NCBI GenBank assembly: GCA_947629565.1
Contig: CANREG010000026.1
Span: 1 to 37,240, forward strand
DNA from: an uncultured Lachnospiraceae bacterium
Lineage (GTDB): Bacteria; Bacillota; Clostridia; Lachnospirales; Lachnospiraceae
Direction of reading: 5' to 3'
DNA: 37,240 nucleotides
Both the position numbers and the translations under genes were made by a program. Below the pieces are notes generated by a model that did no database searches, was not told the DNA's origin, and saw only the letters and a program-made list of their open reading frames with translations. Shown here one piece after another: positions 24,705-32,721 of this stretch. Every line of letters starts with the position of its first letter. Within the stretch, counting starts at the first letter, position 1.

Positions 24705-25400
24705 CTAATTTTCTTTTACAACCAGCGTAGTAAAATATCCGGCGCCGCTCTTTACAGAATCTAAAGTCGGATATATTTTTTCATCTTCCATACCGCAATT
24801 AGCGGCGGCAAACGCAGTAAGCCTTCCCTGCCGCTCCGCCTCTAAAAGCTCCGCCCGCAGGCTTAGAAGCTGGCCGCCCGCCTTCATTACCACCTTCGTC
24901 CCCGGATACTGCAACAGCGTGTCCGGTTCTTTTGCGCCCGGCAGAATATGCACTTCCTCGCCGCCTAATGCCAGCGGCTTTCCCAAAGCGGCAGCCACAG
25001 CGCAAAAAGAGGGAACGCCGCTGACAATCTGCGCGGAAAATCCCGCCTTTTGCAGACGCTCATGCAGCTTCATATAACTGCCATAAAGCGTCGGGTCCCC
25101 CAGATTTAAAAAGGCAACGGAGTTTCCCTTTTCCAGTACCTTTGCTAAAAGGGAACTGCCTTTATCGTATGCCGCCTCCAACAAAGCCTCATCTCTTGTC
25201 ATGGGAATCTCCACGCAAACCACAGGCTTATCCCGCATCTCCGGCACTGCCTGAACACCAATCCGGTAAGCGGTGCAGTCCTCCGGCTTTTCAGCGGGAA
25301 TCCCTATCATATCACATTTGCGGATTATCTCCGCCGCCTTTAAGGTCAAAAGCTCCGGGTCTCCCGGCCCAACGCCTACGCCATAGATTATGCCTGCCAT
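24705..25400 (-). CDS. cbiL: Cobalt-factor-II / cobalt-precorrin-2 C20-methyltransferase
   Basis: CbiL adds the C20 methyl group to cobalt-sirohydrochlorin (cobalt-factor II), the first ring methylation after CbiK. The 231 residues start MAGIIYGVGVGPGDPELLTLKAAEII, the typical SAM-methylase glycine motif. SVAFLNLGDPTLYGSYM (GDPTLYG) and VSGVPSFCAVAAALGKPLALGGEEVHILPG follow, with TKVVMKAGGQLL and FTTLVVKEN at the end. GGAAGGA precedes the ATG; cbiK ends 24 bp upstream. Confidence 0.96.
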   Translation of the reverse strand: MAGIIYGVGVGPGDPELLTLKAAEIIRKCDMIGIPAEKPEDCTAYRIGVQAVPEMRDKPVVCVEIPMTRDEALLEAAYDKGSSLLAKVLEKGNSVAFLNLGDPTLYGSYMKLHERLQKAGFSAQIVSGVPSFCAVAAALGKPLALGGEEVHILPGAKEPDTLLQYPGTKVVMKAGGQLLSLRAELLEAERQGRLTAFAAANCGMEDEKIYPTLDSVKSGAGYFTTLVVKEN

Positions 25401-25424
25401 TTTTTCCTTCCTTTCCCGCCTGTG

Positions 25425-26210
25425 TCAGAGGACAGCGGTTAATTTATCCACATATAATCTGCGGAACCGGGAATATTCTCCCAGCCCCTTTATCACTGCC
25501 CGAACCGGAAATCCCTGCTCCCGAAGGCAGGACAGATAGGAATCCGCCGCCCCGGCCATATCCTTTCTGGCATGGTCTCCGGCCACCACCATAAACGGGT
25601 GCAGTATCACCTCCGGTTTGACCCCCGGATACCGGCCCTTTAAAATTTGCAGGGCGTCTTCCAAATCCGGCCTGGCTTCCACAGAGGCAATGCGGACATT
25701 GGATAAGCCGGCCCGTTCCAACGCCCGGTTCATCTGCTCATAGCGGATATTGGCCGCGTCCTCCGTTCCATGCCCCATTAGAATATATTCCTTTTCCGGC
25801 TCAAACTGTAACAGTTCCCGAAGCACCGGCGTCAAAGCGTCACAATCCTCCGGCCTTTGCAGTACAGTGTCTGTTACCCGGACCTCTTGAAACCTGTCCT
25901 GATATTTTGCTACGATACCATTCATTTTCTGATACTCTAATCCCGGTATCATATGCGTTGGCACCACAATCAGCTCTGCCACGCCTTGCGCCAGACAATC
26001 CTCAAGAGCCTCCTTTACTGTAGGAATCTGTATACCCCGCTCCCTAAGCGACTTTAAAATCATGCCGCTGGTATATGCCCTGCAAAAAATGATATCTTTC
26101 CCGGCTCCCGCCGCCTCCTGAATGTCCTCAAAAATTCTATCCAGACTGTTTTCGGCTGCCTCCTCGTAACTGGTTCCAAAGCTAACAATCAGAATCGCTT
26201 TCTTTTTCAT
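25425..26210 (-). CDS. cbiK: Sirohydrochlorin cobaltochelatase (CbiK type)
   Basis: CbiK inserts Co2+ into sirohydrochlorin, the entry step of the anaerobic pathway. The ATG at 26210 (MKKKAILIVSFGTSYEEA) is the family-typical start; the open frame reaches 26303, but that would run back through cbiN. The 261 residues fit the family. The metal/catalytic triad is visible: His in YILMGHGTEDA (about 148), Glu in IASVEARPDLEDAL (about 180) and His in VVAGDHARKDMAG (about 210), equivalent to the His-Glu-His set of Salmonella CbiK. No signal peptide is seen, so it is cytosolic. It overlaps the end of cbiN by 29 bp, linking cobalt import to insertion. Confidence 0.96.
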   Translation of the reverse strand: MKKKAILIVSFGTSYEEAAENSLDRIFEDIQEAAGAGKDIIFCRAYTSGMILKSLRERGIQIPTVKEALEDCLAQGVAELIVVPTHMIPGLEYQKMNGIVAKYQDRFQEVRVTDTVLQRPEDCDALTPVLRELLQFEPEKEYILMGHGTEDAANIRYEQMNRALERAGLSNVRIASVEARPDLEDALQILKGRYPGVKPEVILHPFMVVAGDHARKDMAGAADSYLSCLREQGFPVRAVIKGLGEYSRFRRLYVDKLTAVL

Positions 26211-26502
26211 GCTTTTTCCGTTCCACCAATCTTCCCATAATAAAGGCAATGATTCCCACGCCGATTCCCGTCTGCACGCAGAATAACAGACTCTCAATCT
26301 CACCCGGAATCTCGCCGCCTAAGGCCGCCTCAAATACCGGCGTAAACCACGGCTCGTACTCTCCCTGAATCTCCTCAATCTTCTGGCTCCCCGCATCATC
26401 AGAGCCGCCAAATTCCGCATCCTTTAAGGTGAACAGCGGAACAAGAATCAGCGCCAGAACAATTAATAACAATATTATAACAGTTTTTCCATGATTCTTC
26501 AT
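26182..26502 (-). CDS. cbiN: Cobalt transport protein CbiN
   Basis: CbiN is the small accessory membrane subunit of the cobalt ECF-type transporter. The 106 residues have an N-terminal helix (about 8-26, VIILLLIVLALILVPLF), an outer loop with EFGGSDDAGSQKIEEI and the signature YEPWFTPVFE, then ESLLFCVQTGIGVGIIAFIMG as the second helix and a basic cytosolic tail. It follows cbiM by 8 bp and overlaps the start of cbiK. Confidence 0.96.
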   Translation of the reverse strand: MKNHGKTVIILLLIVLALILVPLFTLKDAEFGGSDDAGSQKIEEIQGEYEPWFTPVFEAALGGEIPGEIESLLFCVQTGIGVGIIAFIMGRLVERKKHEKESDSDC

Positions 26503-26510
26503 CTCTAATT

Positions 26511-27251
26511 TTACCTCCCATATCCGATTGCCTTTAATTCCGGTCTGGCATAGCTTTCCATAGCCATCATAATCAGCACAGTCAAAATCCCCTCGATTAC
26601 CGCTAACGGCAGCTGGGTAGGCGCAAACACGCCGAGAAATTCCAATGCAGAAGCCGCCACGCCGCCGCTGGCGCTTGGGTAGGCAATGGCAAGCTGTACG
26701 CTCGTCACGCAGTAAGTAAATAAATCCCCTAATGCCGCCGCCAAAAATATGCTGACATTTTTATTGACCTTCAGCTTTTTGCATAACCCGAAAATCCCGT
26801 AGGTAAGCAGCGGGCCTGCAATCGCCATGGAAAATGTGTTGGCGCCAAGCGTCGTCAATCCTCCATGGGCGAGCAGGATAGCCTGAAACACCAGAACAAT
26901 AATTCCCAAAATACTCGTCACACTGGGGCCGAACAAAATAGCGCTAAAGCCGGTGCCGGTCATATGGGAACAGCTTCCGGTTACGGAAGGAATCTTGAGC
27001 GCAGACAACACAAATACATAAGCGCCCGCCATGGCTACCAAGGTGACTGCCCTCCTGTTCTCCGCAAAGATTTTTTTAAGGTTTATCAATCCTTTTACCA
27101 GAAAGGGAAGACAGACAACTCCCCATGCAATACACAACGCCGGCGGCAGAAAGCCCTCCATAATGTGCATGGCGTTGCTTACCGGACATACCGACAGCGC
27201 AAGGGCAATCGCTATGCTGGCCTTCCATACATTCTTTTGCAGTTTCGTCAT
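26511..27251 (-). CDS. cbiM: Cobalt ECF transporter substrate-binding subunit CbiM
   Basis: This 246-residue membrane protein selects and binds Co2+. The N-terminal 27 residues look like a cleavable signal (ASIAIALALSVCPVSNA) whose removal would expose MHIMEGFLPP. In this family Met1 and His2 of the mature chain take part in metal binding. Further features are KIPSVTGSCSHMTGTGFSAILFGP (the second metal-site His), LAHGGLTTLGANTFSMAIAGP and ALGDLFTYCVTSVQLA, with about seven helices. It is separated from cbiO by a 263-bp gap that holds palindromic copy C, while cbiN follows immediately. Confidence 0.96.
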   Translation of the reverse strand: MTKLQKNVWKASIAIALALSVCPVSNAMHIMEGFLPPALCIAWGVVCLPFLVKGLINLKKIFAENRRAVTLVAMAGAYVFVLSALKIPSVTGSCSHMTGTGFSAILFGPSVTSILGIIVLVFQAILLAHGGLTTLGANTFSMAIAGPLLTYGIFGLCKKLKVNKNVSIFLAAALGDLFTYCVTSVQLAIAYPSASGGVAASALEFLGVFAPTQLPLAVIEGILTVLIMMAMESYARPELKAIGYGR

Positions 27252-27314
27252 TTTTTCATTCCTCCTTCATTTACGCAGGTAATTGTACATCTATCTTTTA
27301 TATGCTTTATCTCT

Positions 27315-27455
27315 GTTGTGCAAATGGAACAATACCAACACAGGCACGCTTGCGCTACCCTCGCCACGCAGCGGTACATAAGGTGCTGCTTCGCACCACC
27401 TAAGTACCGGCGGGCTCACAGTGCCTGCTTATGGTAATTGTTCCATTTGCACAAC
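27315..27455. repeat. Palindromic intergenic element, copy C
   Basis: The outer arms GTTGTGCAAATGGAACAAT (27315-27333) and ATTGTTCCATTTGCACAAC (27437-27455) are perfect inverted repeats of 19 bp. They continue with TACC..CAGGCAC against GTGCCTGCTTATGGTA. The inner hairpin pairs GCGGTACATAAGGTGCTG with the CACCACCTAAGTACCGG side. Copy C is about nine-tenths identical to the reverse complement of copy A in its central 119 bp but has a different, still self-complementary, outer arm. It lies between cbiO and cbiM. Confidence 0.87.
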
Positions 27456-27514
27456 AATATAGGCTTTCATTTCACAATTACCTATAATATTTATATTCAA
27501 ATAGCACAATGTGC

Positions 27515-28354
27515 TTATTTGACAGTTTGGGACAGATAAGCGGTAAGCTGGTCAACCGTACGGGGCACAAAATCCGTCTGCAATGATTCTTTGCCCGTAA
27601 GGGCCTCCCACACCTGCATCACTGCGGGTTTTTTGAGATGCGCCTTTTCTAAGACCTCCTGCTTTTGAAAAATCTCCTCTGGCGGCCCGTCGGCGAGCAG
27701 CGCCCCTTCGGAAAATACCAGAAGCCGGTCTGCAAAGCGGTAAGCAAAATCCACATCATGGGTTGCAATCAGCAGGGTTTTCCCGTCCGTATGCAGCCTG
27801 TCTATAATCTGCTCCACCAGCTTTGCATTGACCGGGTCTAAAGCCGCCATGGGCTCATCGAATATCAAAAGCTCACTCTCCATAGCCAGAATATCCGCTA
27901 TGCTGACGCGCTTTTTCTCTCCGCCGCTCAAATACTGGGGCGCCCGGTCTTTTAACTCCTGTAAATCCATATAGTCAAAAGCGGCCTCCACCCGTCTTTG
28001 CACTTCAGCCTTTGAAAGCCCCAGATTCATCGGGCCAAAGGAAATCTCCGCCCGCACATTTGAGGCGATAATCTGGCTGTCTGCATCCTGGAACACAAAG
28101 CCGACCTTTTTATAAAGCTCGTGAAACGCCTTTTTTTCCAGCTTTCTTCCCTCTAAAAAAATTTCTCCCTGTCCGGGCGTAAGCACGCCGTTCAAATTGA
28201 GGAAAAAGGTGGACTTGCCCGCCCCGTTCGGCCCCATGACAGCAATCCTTTCTCCCCTGTAGATTGTCACATTTATATTCTGCAATACCGTTTTGTCTTC
28301 ATAGGCAAAGGATAAATCCCTTGTCTTTAACAGTTCTTCCCTGATTCTGCTCAT
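27515..28354 (-). CDS. cbiO: Cobalt ECF transporter ATPase CbiO
   Basis: This 279-residue ABC ATPase powers the cobalt transporter. It shows Walker A GPNGAGKSTFF (about 40-50), the Q loop FVFQDADSQI, the signature YLSGGEKKRVSIAD, Walker B LLIFDEPMAALDP and the H loop LIATHDVDFA, all intact. The C-terminal extension (residues 220-279) is common in the group. The ATG overlaps the cbiQ stop (ATGA), so the two are translationally coupled. Confidence 0.97.
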   Translation of the reverse strand: MSRIREELLKTRDLSFAYEDKTVLQNINVTIYRGERIAVMGPNGAGKSTFFLNLNGVLTPGQGEIFLEGRKLEKKAFHELYKKVGFVFQDADSQIIASNVRAEISFGPMNLGLSKAEVQRRVEAAFDYMDLQELKDRAPQYLSGGEKKRVSIADILAMESELLIFDEPMAALDPVNAKLVEQIIDRLHTDGKTLLIATHDVDFAYRFADRLLVFSEGALLADGPPEEIFQKQEVLEKAHLKKPAVMQVWEALTGKESLQTDFVPRTVDQLTAYLSQTVK

Positions 28355-29115
28355 CTTGTAAACCTTCCTAATATGATTATCGCCGCTATATAAGCTGCCG
28401 CTCCGGCAAGCTGTCCCGCCGACACCGGTCTTTGTTCCCTTAAAAATTCCAGCTTCCCGTCATAGCCTCTGGCTGCCAAAGCGTCATAGTACCGCTCCGC
28501 CTTTTGCATGGACAGGATAAACAGATTGCCCGCTATGCCCGCAAATGTGCGAAAGCCCTGCCGCAAACTGCCATACCCCAGCCGCACCTTCGCCGCCGTC
28601 TGCATACGCTCCGCCGTCTCTAACAGAATAAAAATGTAGCGGTAGATCAGGTGCATCAGCTCCACCAAAAGCCCCGGCAAATGCAGATTTTGCAGCACGC
28701 AGATAAACTCTCCCATAGGAGTGGAAAACGCCATCATATAAAGGGCGCTCATACCCGCAAACGCCTTTAGCAAAACCTGCGCCGCCGTTGCAATTCCCTG
28801 CCTTGTAACGCATACATAAAAAAACCAAAGCGAAAAATTAAAATCGCCCTTCGGCGTCCCCGCAAAATCCACAGCAATCATAACACTGCTTAACAGCATA
28901 AAGGCAAAAGGAATGGTAAGGTAATGCGCATATGTCCTTATGGGAAGCCTGCCCGCAATCAGCGTCAAACCGGACATAACTAAAATGGCAAACAGCGAAA
29001 TCCTTACCCGGTTAAAAACAATTACCATAAGCAGGGTGCCCACCGCCAGCAGCACTTTAAATCCGGCATTCCATTTTGTCATTCCCGAATGATACGCATA
29101 ATAATCTATTTTCAT
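28351..29115 (-). CDS. cbiQ: Cobalt ECF transporter transmembrane subunit CbiQ
   Basis: The 254-residue T component couples CbiO to CbiM. It starts MKIDYYAYHSGMTKWNAGFKVLLAVG, has helices at about 20-45, 60-85, 100-130 and 235-253, and carries the two short coupling-helix motifs with Ala-Arg-Gly (RYGSL-type KVRLGYGSLRQG and YDALAARGYDGKL). AGAGGGGG precedes the ATG. It is the first gene after the riboswitch and its terminator, so cobalt import heads the operon. Confidence 0.96.
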   Translation of the reverse strand: MKIDYYAYHSGMTKWNAGFKVLLAVGTLLMVIVFNRVRISLFAILVMSGLTLIAGRLPIRTYAHYLTIPFAFMLLSSVMIAVDFAGTPKGDFNFSLWFFYVCVTRQGIATAAQVLLKAFAGMSALYMMAFSTPMGEFICVLQNLHLPGLLVELMHLIYRYIFILLETAERMQTAAKVRLGYGSLRQGFRTFAGIAGNLFILSMQKAERYYDALAARGYDGKLEFLREQRPVSAGQLAGAAAYIAAIIILGRFTR

Positions 29116-29149
29116 AAATCCCCCTCTGAATCAACATTTGTCTGAAAAC

Positions 29150-29192
29150 AAAAAAGCCCGCCTGATATCCGCTTACCGCAATATCAGACAGG
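29150..29192 (-). terminator. Intrinsic terminator between the cobalamin riboswitch and cbiQ
   Basis: On the minus strand CCTGTCTGATAT pairs along all 12 positions with ATATCAGGCGGG (two or three G-U pairs) around a 12-base loop and is followed by CTTTTTTG. It ends 34 bp before the cbiQ ATG and about 115 bp after the aptamer. This is the expected position of the expression platform: with cobalamin bound, the terminator would form and shut the operon. Confidence 0.88.
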
Positions 29193-29305
29193 TTTCTAAT
29201 TCCTTCCACGCAAAATAAACCTCCTGCCAAGGGAAAATTTCTTCCCCGGAAAGAGCTTATTTCTCAGCATCTGTACATCGCAGCACTTACGAACACGAAC
29301 AAAAA

Positions 29306-29480
29306 GGCAGGTCTTCTGACTTGGCATCATCGCATTTTTCGTCTTCCCATTTTCACAGTGACGGCCTTGCGGCTGTAAAATGCTCCGCTTACACAGCGAC
29401 GGGATCGTCTGGGATTCGCACCCAGTTCCCTATTATCCTGACCTGCGGTTCCAAAGGTAAACAAAACCGCATCAGGCACC
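29306..29480 (-). promoter_or_regulatory. Cobalamin riboswitch
   Basis: Read on the minus strand, the leader carries the standard aptamer elements in order: GGTGCCTGATG at the 5' side, ACCGCAGGTCAGGATAATAG, GGGAACTGGGTGCGAATCCC, GACGATCCCGTCGCTGT, AAGCGGAGC, CCGTCACTGTGAAAATGGGA with AGACG after it, and the closing B12-box type GATGCCAAGTCAGAAGACC. It begins about 10-15 bases after the predicted transcription start and controls the cobalt transporter and cobalamin genes through the downstream terminator. Confidence 0.95.
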
Positions 29481-29502
29481 TTTTCGTTTTCAATTAAAAA
29501 TG

Positions 29503-29531
29503 AGTATACCACTTTATGCCAAATTTAGCAA
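29503..29531 (-). promoter_or_regulatory. Sigma-A-type promoter of the cobalamin operon
   Basis: On the minus strand TTGCTA (-35, 29526-29531) and TATACT (-10, 29503-29508) are separated by exactly 17 bp, and the -10 is extended (TGGTATACT). Transcription would start near 29495, just before the riboswitch. No operator is evident beyond this. Confidence 0.75.
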
Positions 29532-29586
29532 TGCGTTTATCCCCCGCATTTCTCCGCATAAAAATGTAGAAGTATATCGGCGGAGG

Positions 29587-29595
29587 TGGTATACT
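29587..29595 (+). promoter_or_regulatory. Probable extended -10 promoter of the EamA-type gene
   Basis: The plus strand has TGGTATACT (-10 TATACT at 29590-29595), the same nonamer as in the opposing operon promoter. The -35 region is poor, so the TG extension may compensate. It lies about 47 bp upstream of the ATG at 29643. Confidence 0.5.
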
Positions 29596-29642
29596 GTATC
29601 TGTTGAAACCCCGGACAGAAATTTATATATGGAGAAAATACT

Positions 29643-30668
29643 ATGTCAAAAGCAAAATCTATTATATATGCGCTGCTCGCAGCAACCTTCTATGCAATCA
29701 ATATCCCCTTTTCAAAGCTGCTTCTTCCCCATGTCGGCACTACGACCATGGCCGCCCTGCTTTACCTTGGCGCCGGAACCGGCGTCGGAATCATATCCCT
29801 TTTCAACAGGCAAGAGCCTGAGGCGAAGCTGGAGCGAAAGGATATGCCCTTCGTAATTGGAATGATTCTGCTAGACATTGCCGCTCCTATTTTTTTAATG
29901 GCGGGAATCCGGTACGGCTCCTCCGCCAACGCCTCCCTGCTTGGTAATTTTGAGATTGTCGCCACGACAATTATCGCGCTGGTCATATTTAAAGAGGCTG
30001 TTTCCAAACGCCTGTGGGCTGCCATTTTGCTGATTACCCTATCCAGTATTCTGCTCTCCTTTGAAGGCACAGACAGTTTCCGCTTTTCTTACGGCTCCCT
30101 GTTTGTCCTGCTGGCCGCCATTTGCTGGGGCTTTGAAAACAACTGTACCAGAAACATCTCCTCAAAGAGCACCTATGAAATCGTTGTTTTAAAGGGCATT
30201 TTTTCCGGCCTTGGCTCTCTTGTCATCGCTTTCCTGATGAGAGAACAGGCGCCCCGTCTGCCTTATATAATTCTGGTATTGCTGTTAGGCTTTGTTGCCT
30301 ATGGCTTGAGCATCTTCCTCTATGTCCGCGCGCAGAACACGCTGGGCGCAGCAAAGACAAGCGCCTACTACGCAATCGCGCCCTTTATCGGGGCCTTTCT
30401 TTCCTTTATCTTCCTCGGAGAGCGTCCCACCGGAATGTACTTAACTGCGCTGGCAGTTATGATTATGGGAACCCTGTTAGTAATCTCTGATACGCTGATT
30501 CGGTCCCATTCCCACCTTCATCAGCATACCTTCACGCATACCCATGACGGCAGCACGCATACCCACACAATCGAACATACACATGAACACAACCACTACC
30601 GAACCGACGGAAAACATGGTCATCACCACTCAACAAAAGAATTAGTTCAGGAAATAGCTTCTCATTAA
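29643..30668 (+). CDS. EamA/DMT-family transporter with a His-rich C-terminal tail
   Basis: The 341-residue protein has ten predicted helices in two EamA repeats (about 5-140 and 150-285; motifs YAINIPFSKLLLPHVGT, GSSANASLLGNFEIVATTIIALVIFKE, AAICWGFENNCTRNIS and GAAKTSAYYAIAPFIGAFLSFIFLGERP). EamA proteins of the drug/metabolite superfamily move small metabolites. The last 55 residues are exceptional, with 17 His in HTH/HEH-type repeats, a likely metal-binding tail. GGAG precedes the ATG. It is transcribed away from the cobalamin riboswitch, so a link to cobalt or nickel handling is tempting, but the substrate cannot be read from the sequence. Its last 27 bp overlap the convergent gene at 30642. 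Confidence 0.9.
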   Translation: MSKAKSIIYALLAATFYAINIPFSKLLLPHVGTTTMAALLYLGAGTGVGIISLFNRQEPEAKLERKDMPFVIGMILLDIAAPIFLMAGIRYGSSANASLLGNFEIVATTIIALVIFKEAVSKRLWAAILLITLSSILLSFEGTDSFRFSYGSLFVLLAAICWGFENNCTRNISSKSTYEIVVLKGIFSGLGSLVIAFLMREQAPRLPYIILVLLLGFVAYGLSIFLYVRAQNTLGAAKTSAYYAIAPFIGAFLSFIFLGERPTGMYLTALAVMIMGTLLVISDTLIRSHSHLHQHTFTHTHDGSTHTHTIEHTHEHNHYRTDGKHGHHHSTKELVQEIASH

Positions 30669-31811
30669 TAAATTCTGACTAAGCGCCTTCATTCGCTTTT
30701 GTCTCCATTCCCACCAGGTTTCCCCGTCATCAAAGCGGGACCTTGACGAAGCGCCCATAGGCATAGACTGTCCGATATGCTCATCAATGGAAGCGCCAAA
30801 ATGCTCGGTATGAAATCCGGGAGAGTAGCCGGGCATTGCCGCAAAGGGATTATGCACCGCTCTGTCCTGGGCTGTATATCCCAAAACCCACGCCTCATAG
30901 TCGGGGTCATTTTTCATCTGCTCCCAGCCCGCCTCGGTAATCGACCAGACATTGACATCGCCCTGCTGGGAGGCGTCATAGGGAATACTATTCATCAATG
31001 CAGTAAAAAACGCTTTGTATTCCTCCATAGTCATATCCTCTCTGGAAACATTTTCTGCGCCAAATTTCCGGATAACATTCTGACCGGCGCGAATCTGGCC
31101 GTTTACCCGTCCCGCCTGTTCCGGGTGCTTTTCCTTATACTCCGCTGTGGCACTGCCCACATCTTTTTTGGTTGTCTGTGATTCCCTCATATCTTCCAAA
31201 CAGATTGCTCCGGTTTTTTCAGTTAAATTTGCCGATATGGTATCAAGAAAGCTAATATTTTCTGTCTTTCTCTCCATATGACCTTTGAAATCCTCATAAG
31301 CCTGCATGCTATATCTGTAATACTCCGCGGCTTTCTGCTGTCTTAGCAATGTCATATCGCTTATCTGCTTCCTAAACATAGTCATAAAATCTGCTCTGTC
31401 ATGTAAGCCCATCTGTCCTGCGCCAAACGGAACCTTTGGCAGAGAATCAAACCCTGCATATTTCTCCACTCCCAGATATGCCTCTAATGCTCGCATTTCA
31501 ACCAGTGTAGCATTAGTAGGATTTATATCGTTGATATGTATGGTCTGTTCAAATTCCTCTCCATTTTCATCTACGCCTTTTGCAACTACCGTTGGGTTCT
31601 CTTTAGTGGAAGATTCCGCATACTTAATATAAAAGGACAGACCGGTGCCATTGCCTCCGGAATAAAGCATATCATCTGTTTTCATATATACGATATGCCC
31701 CTTTTTAGTTGCATTATTAAAATGGGTTGAAAAATCCATACCCGCTGATTGGGTAGATTTATTAGCTTTGTATCCTATTGGAACATTTGTTGTCACTCCA
31801 CCTACATTCAT
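30642..31811 (-). CDS. Unknown protein B2 (MNVGGV family, long form)
   Basis: This is a 389-residue protein from the ATG at 31811, which has GGAGG at nine bases; the longer open frame to 31862 lacks a ribosome site. The N-terminal half (MNVGGVTTNVPIGYK, then AKGVDENGEEFEQTIHINDINPTNATLVEMRAL) is homologous to the whole of B1 at 32722-33273. The C-terminal half (about 185-389; MERKTENISFLDTI, EEYKAFFTALMNSIPYD, VWSITEAGWEQMKNDPDYEAWVLGYTAQDR) is extra. There is no signal peptide or TM helix. It recalls Firmicutes unknown-function families (possibly DUF3879), unverified. It is the last gene of the second LytTR locus. Confidence 0.75.
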   Translation of the reverse strand: MNVGGVTTNVPIGYKANKSTQSAGMDFSTHFNNATKKGHIVYMKTDDMLYSGGNGTGLSFYIKYAESSTKENPTVVAKGVDENGEEFEQTIHINDINPTNATLVEMRALEAYLGVEKYAGFDSLPKVPFGAGQMGLHDRADFMTMFRKQISDMTLLRQQKAAEYYRYSMQAYEDFKGHMERKTENISFLDTISANLTEKTGAICLEDMRESQTTKKDVGSATAEYKEKHPEQAGRVNGQIRAGQNVIRKFGAENVSREDMTMEEYKAFFTALMNSIPYDASQQGDVNVWSITEAGWEQMKNDPDYEAWVLGYTAQDRAVHNPFAAMPGYSPGFHTEHFGASIDEHIGQSMPMGASSRSRFDDGETWWEWRQKRMKALSQNLLMRSYFLN

Positions 31812-31937
31812 TGTCTCAATCCTCCTGCAATCTAATTTTCCTAACAGCATTTCCACTGCCATTCCAAATATCCCTTACATACAATATCGTCTGTTCAAAA
31901 ACTCATCTGAATATTGGCAGCATCAAACACCTATTGA

Positions 31938-32633
31938 CTACATAAAACGACCATATTCATACGCCGCTGCCGCAAACATCTGAGGCTGACCGATAAAATG
32001 ATAATTTACCATACCAAATCCGCTTTTTTGAAAGTTCTCTGCCATAAGCAATTTGTGATATTGCAATTCTGCAAGCTGTCTGCGCTTATCTGCCGCCTCG
32101 GCTGCAAGCTCCTGATACTTTTCCCGTCTTCCCCTCTTTGCCGCCTGTTCCGCCTTAATCTTTGCTCTGGTTTCCGGCGTATCGTTATTACAACCGCTGA
32201 TATATGTCACGCTCCCGTCCTCATGAATTACGACTCCGCCGGGTTCATAATTCAATCCCATTGCTGCAAACATAGCTTTTGCCCTTGGAATATTATTGAA
32301 AAAATCGTCTATTTTTCCTTCGTAGTAAGCTGCTTTCTCTGAATCATTTGCCATTTCTTCCACAATATTCGGTGCAATAATAACATCATTTCCACTCATG
32401 CCTTTTCCCACCCGGTCAAGACTTTTCTGGTCTTTTCCTACGCTTTCATACCGCACATTTCCATACTTTTGTTTTAAATAGTCCTTATACGCTTCCGTCC
32501 TATCTGTAGAACTACTCCCCGCAGTCTGCTTTACCGTATCTGAAAAGCTGGTCTTTTCCGCCGCATTATTTTTCTGTGCCTTATTCGCATACTGATACGC
32601 CGCTAAAGCAATGTCTATATTTCCAATATCCAT
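31938..32633 (-). CDS. Unknown protein A2 (paralog of A1)
   Basis: The 231-residue protein starts at the ATG at 32633 (MDIGNIDIALAAYQYANKAQKNNAA); GGAGG is eight bases away, whereas the earlier in-frame ATG is too close to it. Strong similarity to A1 runs the full length: KTSFSDTVKQTAGS, DRTEAYKDYLKQKYG, VVIAPNIVEEMANDPE-like (NDSEKAAYYEGKIDDFF) and a Lys/Arg/Ala-rich probable coiled coil (about 170-215, KIKAEQAAKRGRREKYQELAAEAADKRRQLAELQYHKLL). There is no signal or membrane segment. It recalls DUF6033-type proteins of Lachnospiraceae (unverified). It lies 126 bp upstream of B2 and 88 bp after B1. Confidence 0.75.
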   Translation of the reverse strand: MDIGNIDIALAAYQYANKAQKNNAAEKTSFSDTVKQTAGSSSTDRTEAYKDYLKQKYGNVRYESVGKDQKSLDRVGKGMSGNDVIIAPNIVEEMANDSEKAAYYEGKIDDFFNNIPRAKAMFAAMGLNYEPGGVVIHEDGSVTYISGCNNDTPETRAKIKAEQAAKRGRREKYQELAAEAADKRRQLAELQYHKLLMAENFQKSGFGMVNYHFIGQPQMFAAAAYEYGRFM

Positions 32634-32721
32634 TTTCATTCCTCCATATCATATTATTATTGGGATTCCTCTGTCGGTCAGAATCCCTCCGCTCTCTCTT
32701 ATAAGTCCAAGCGTTGTCTGC

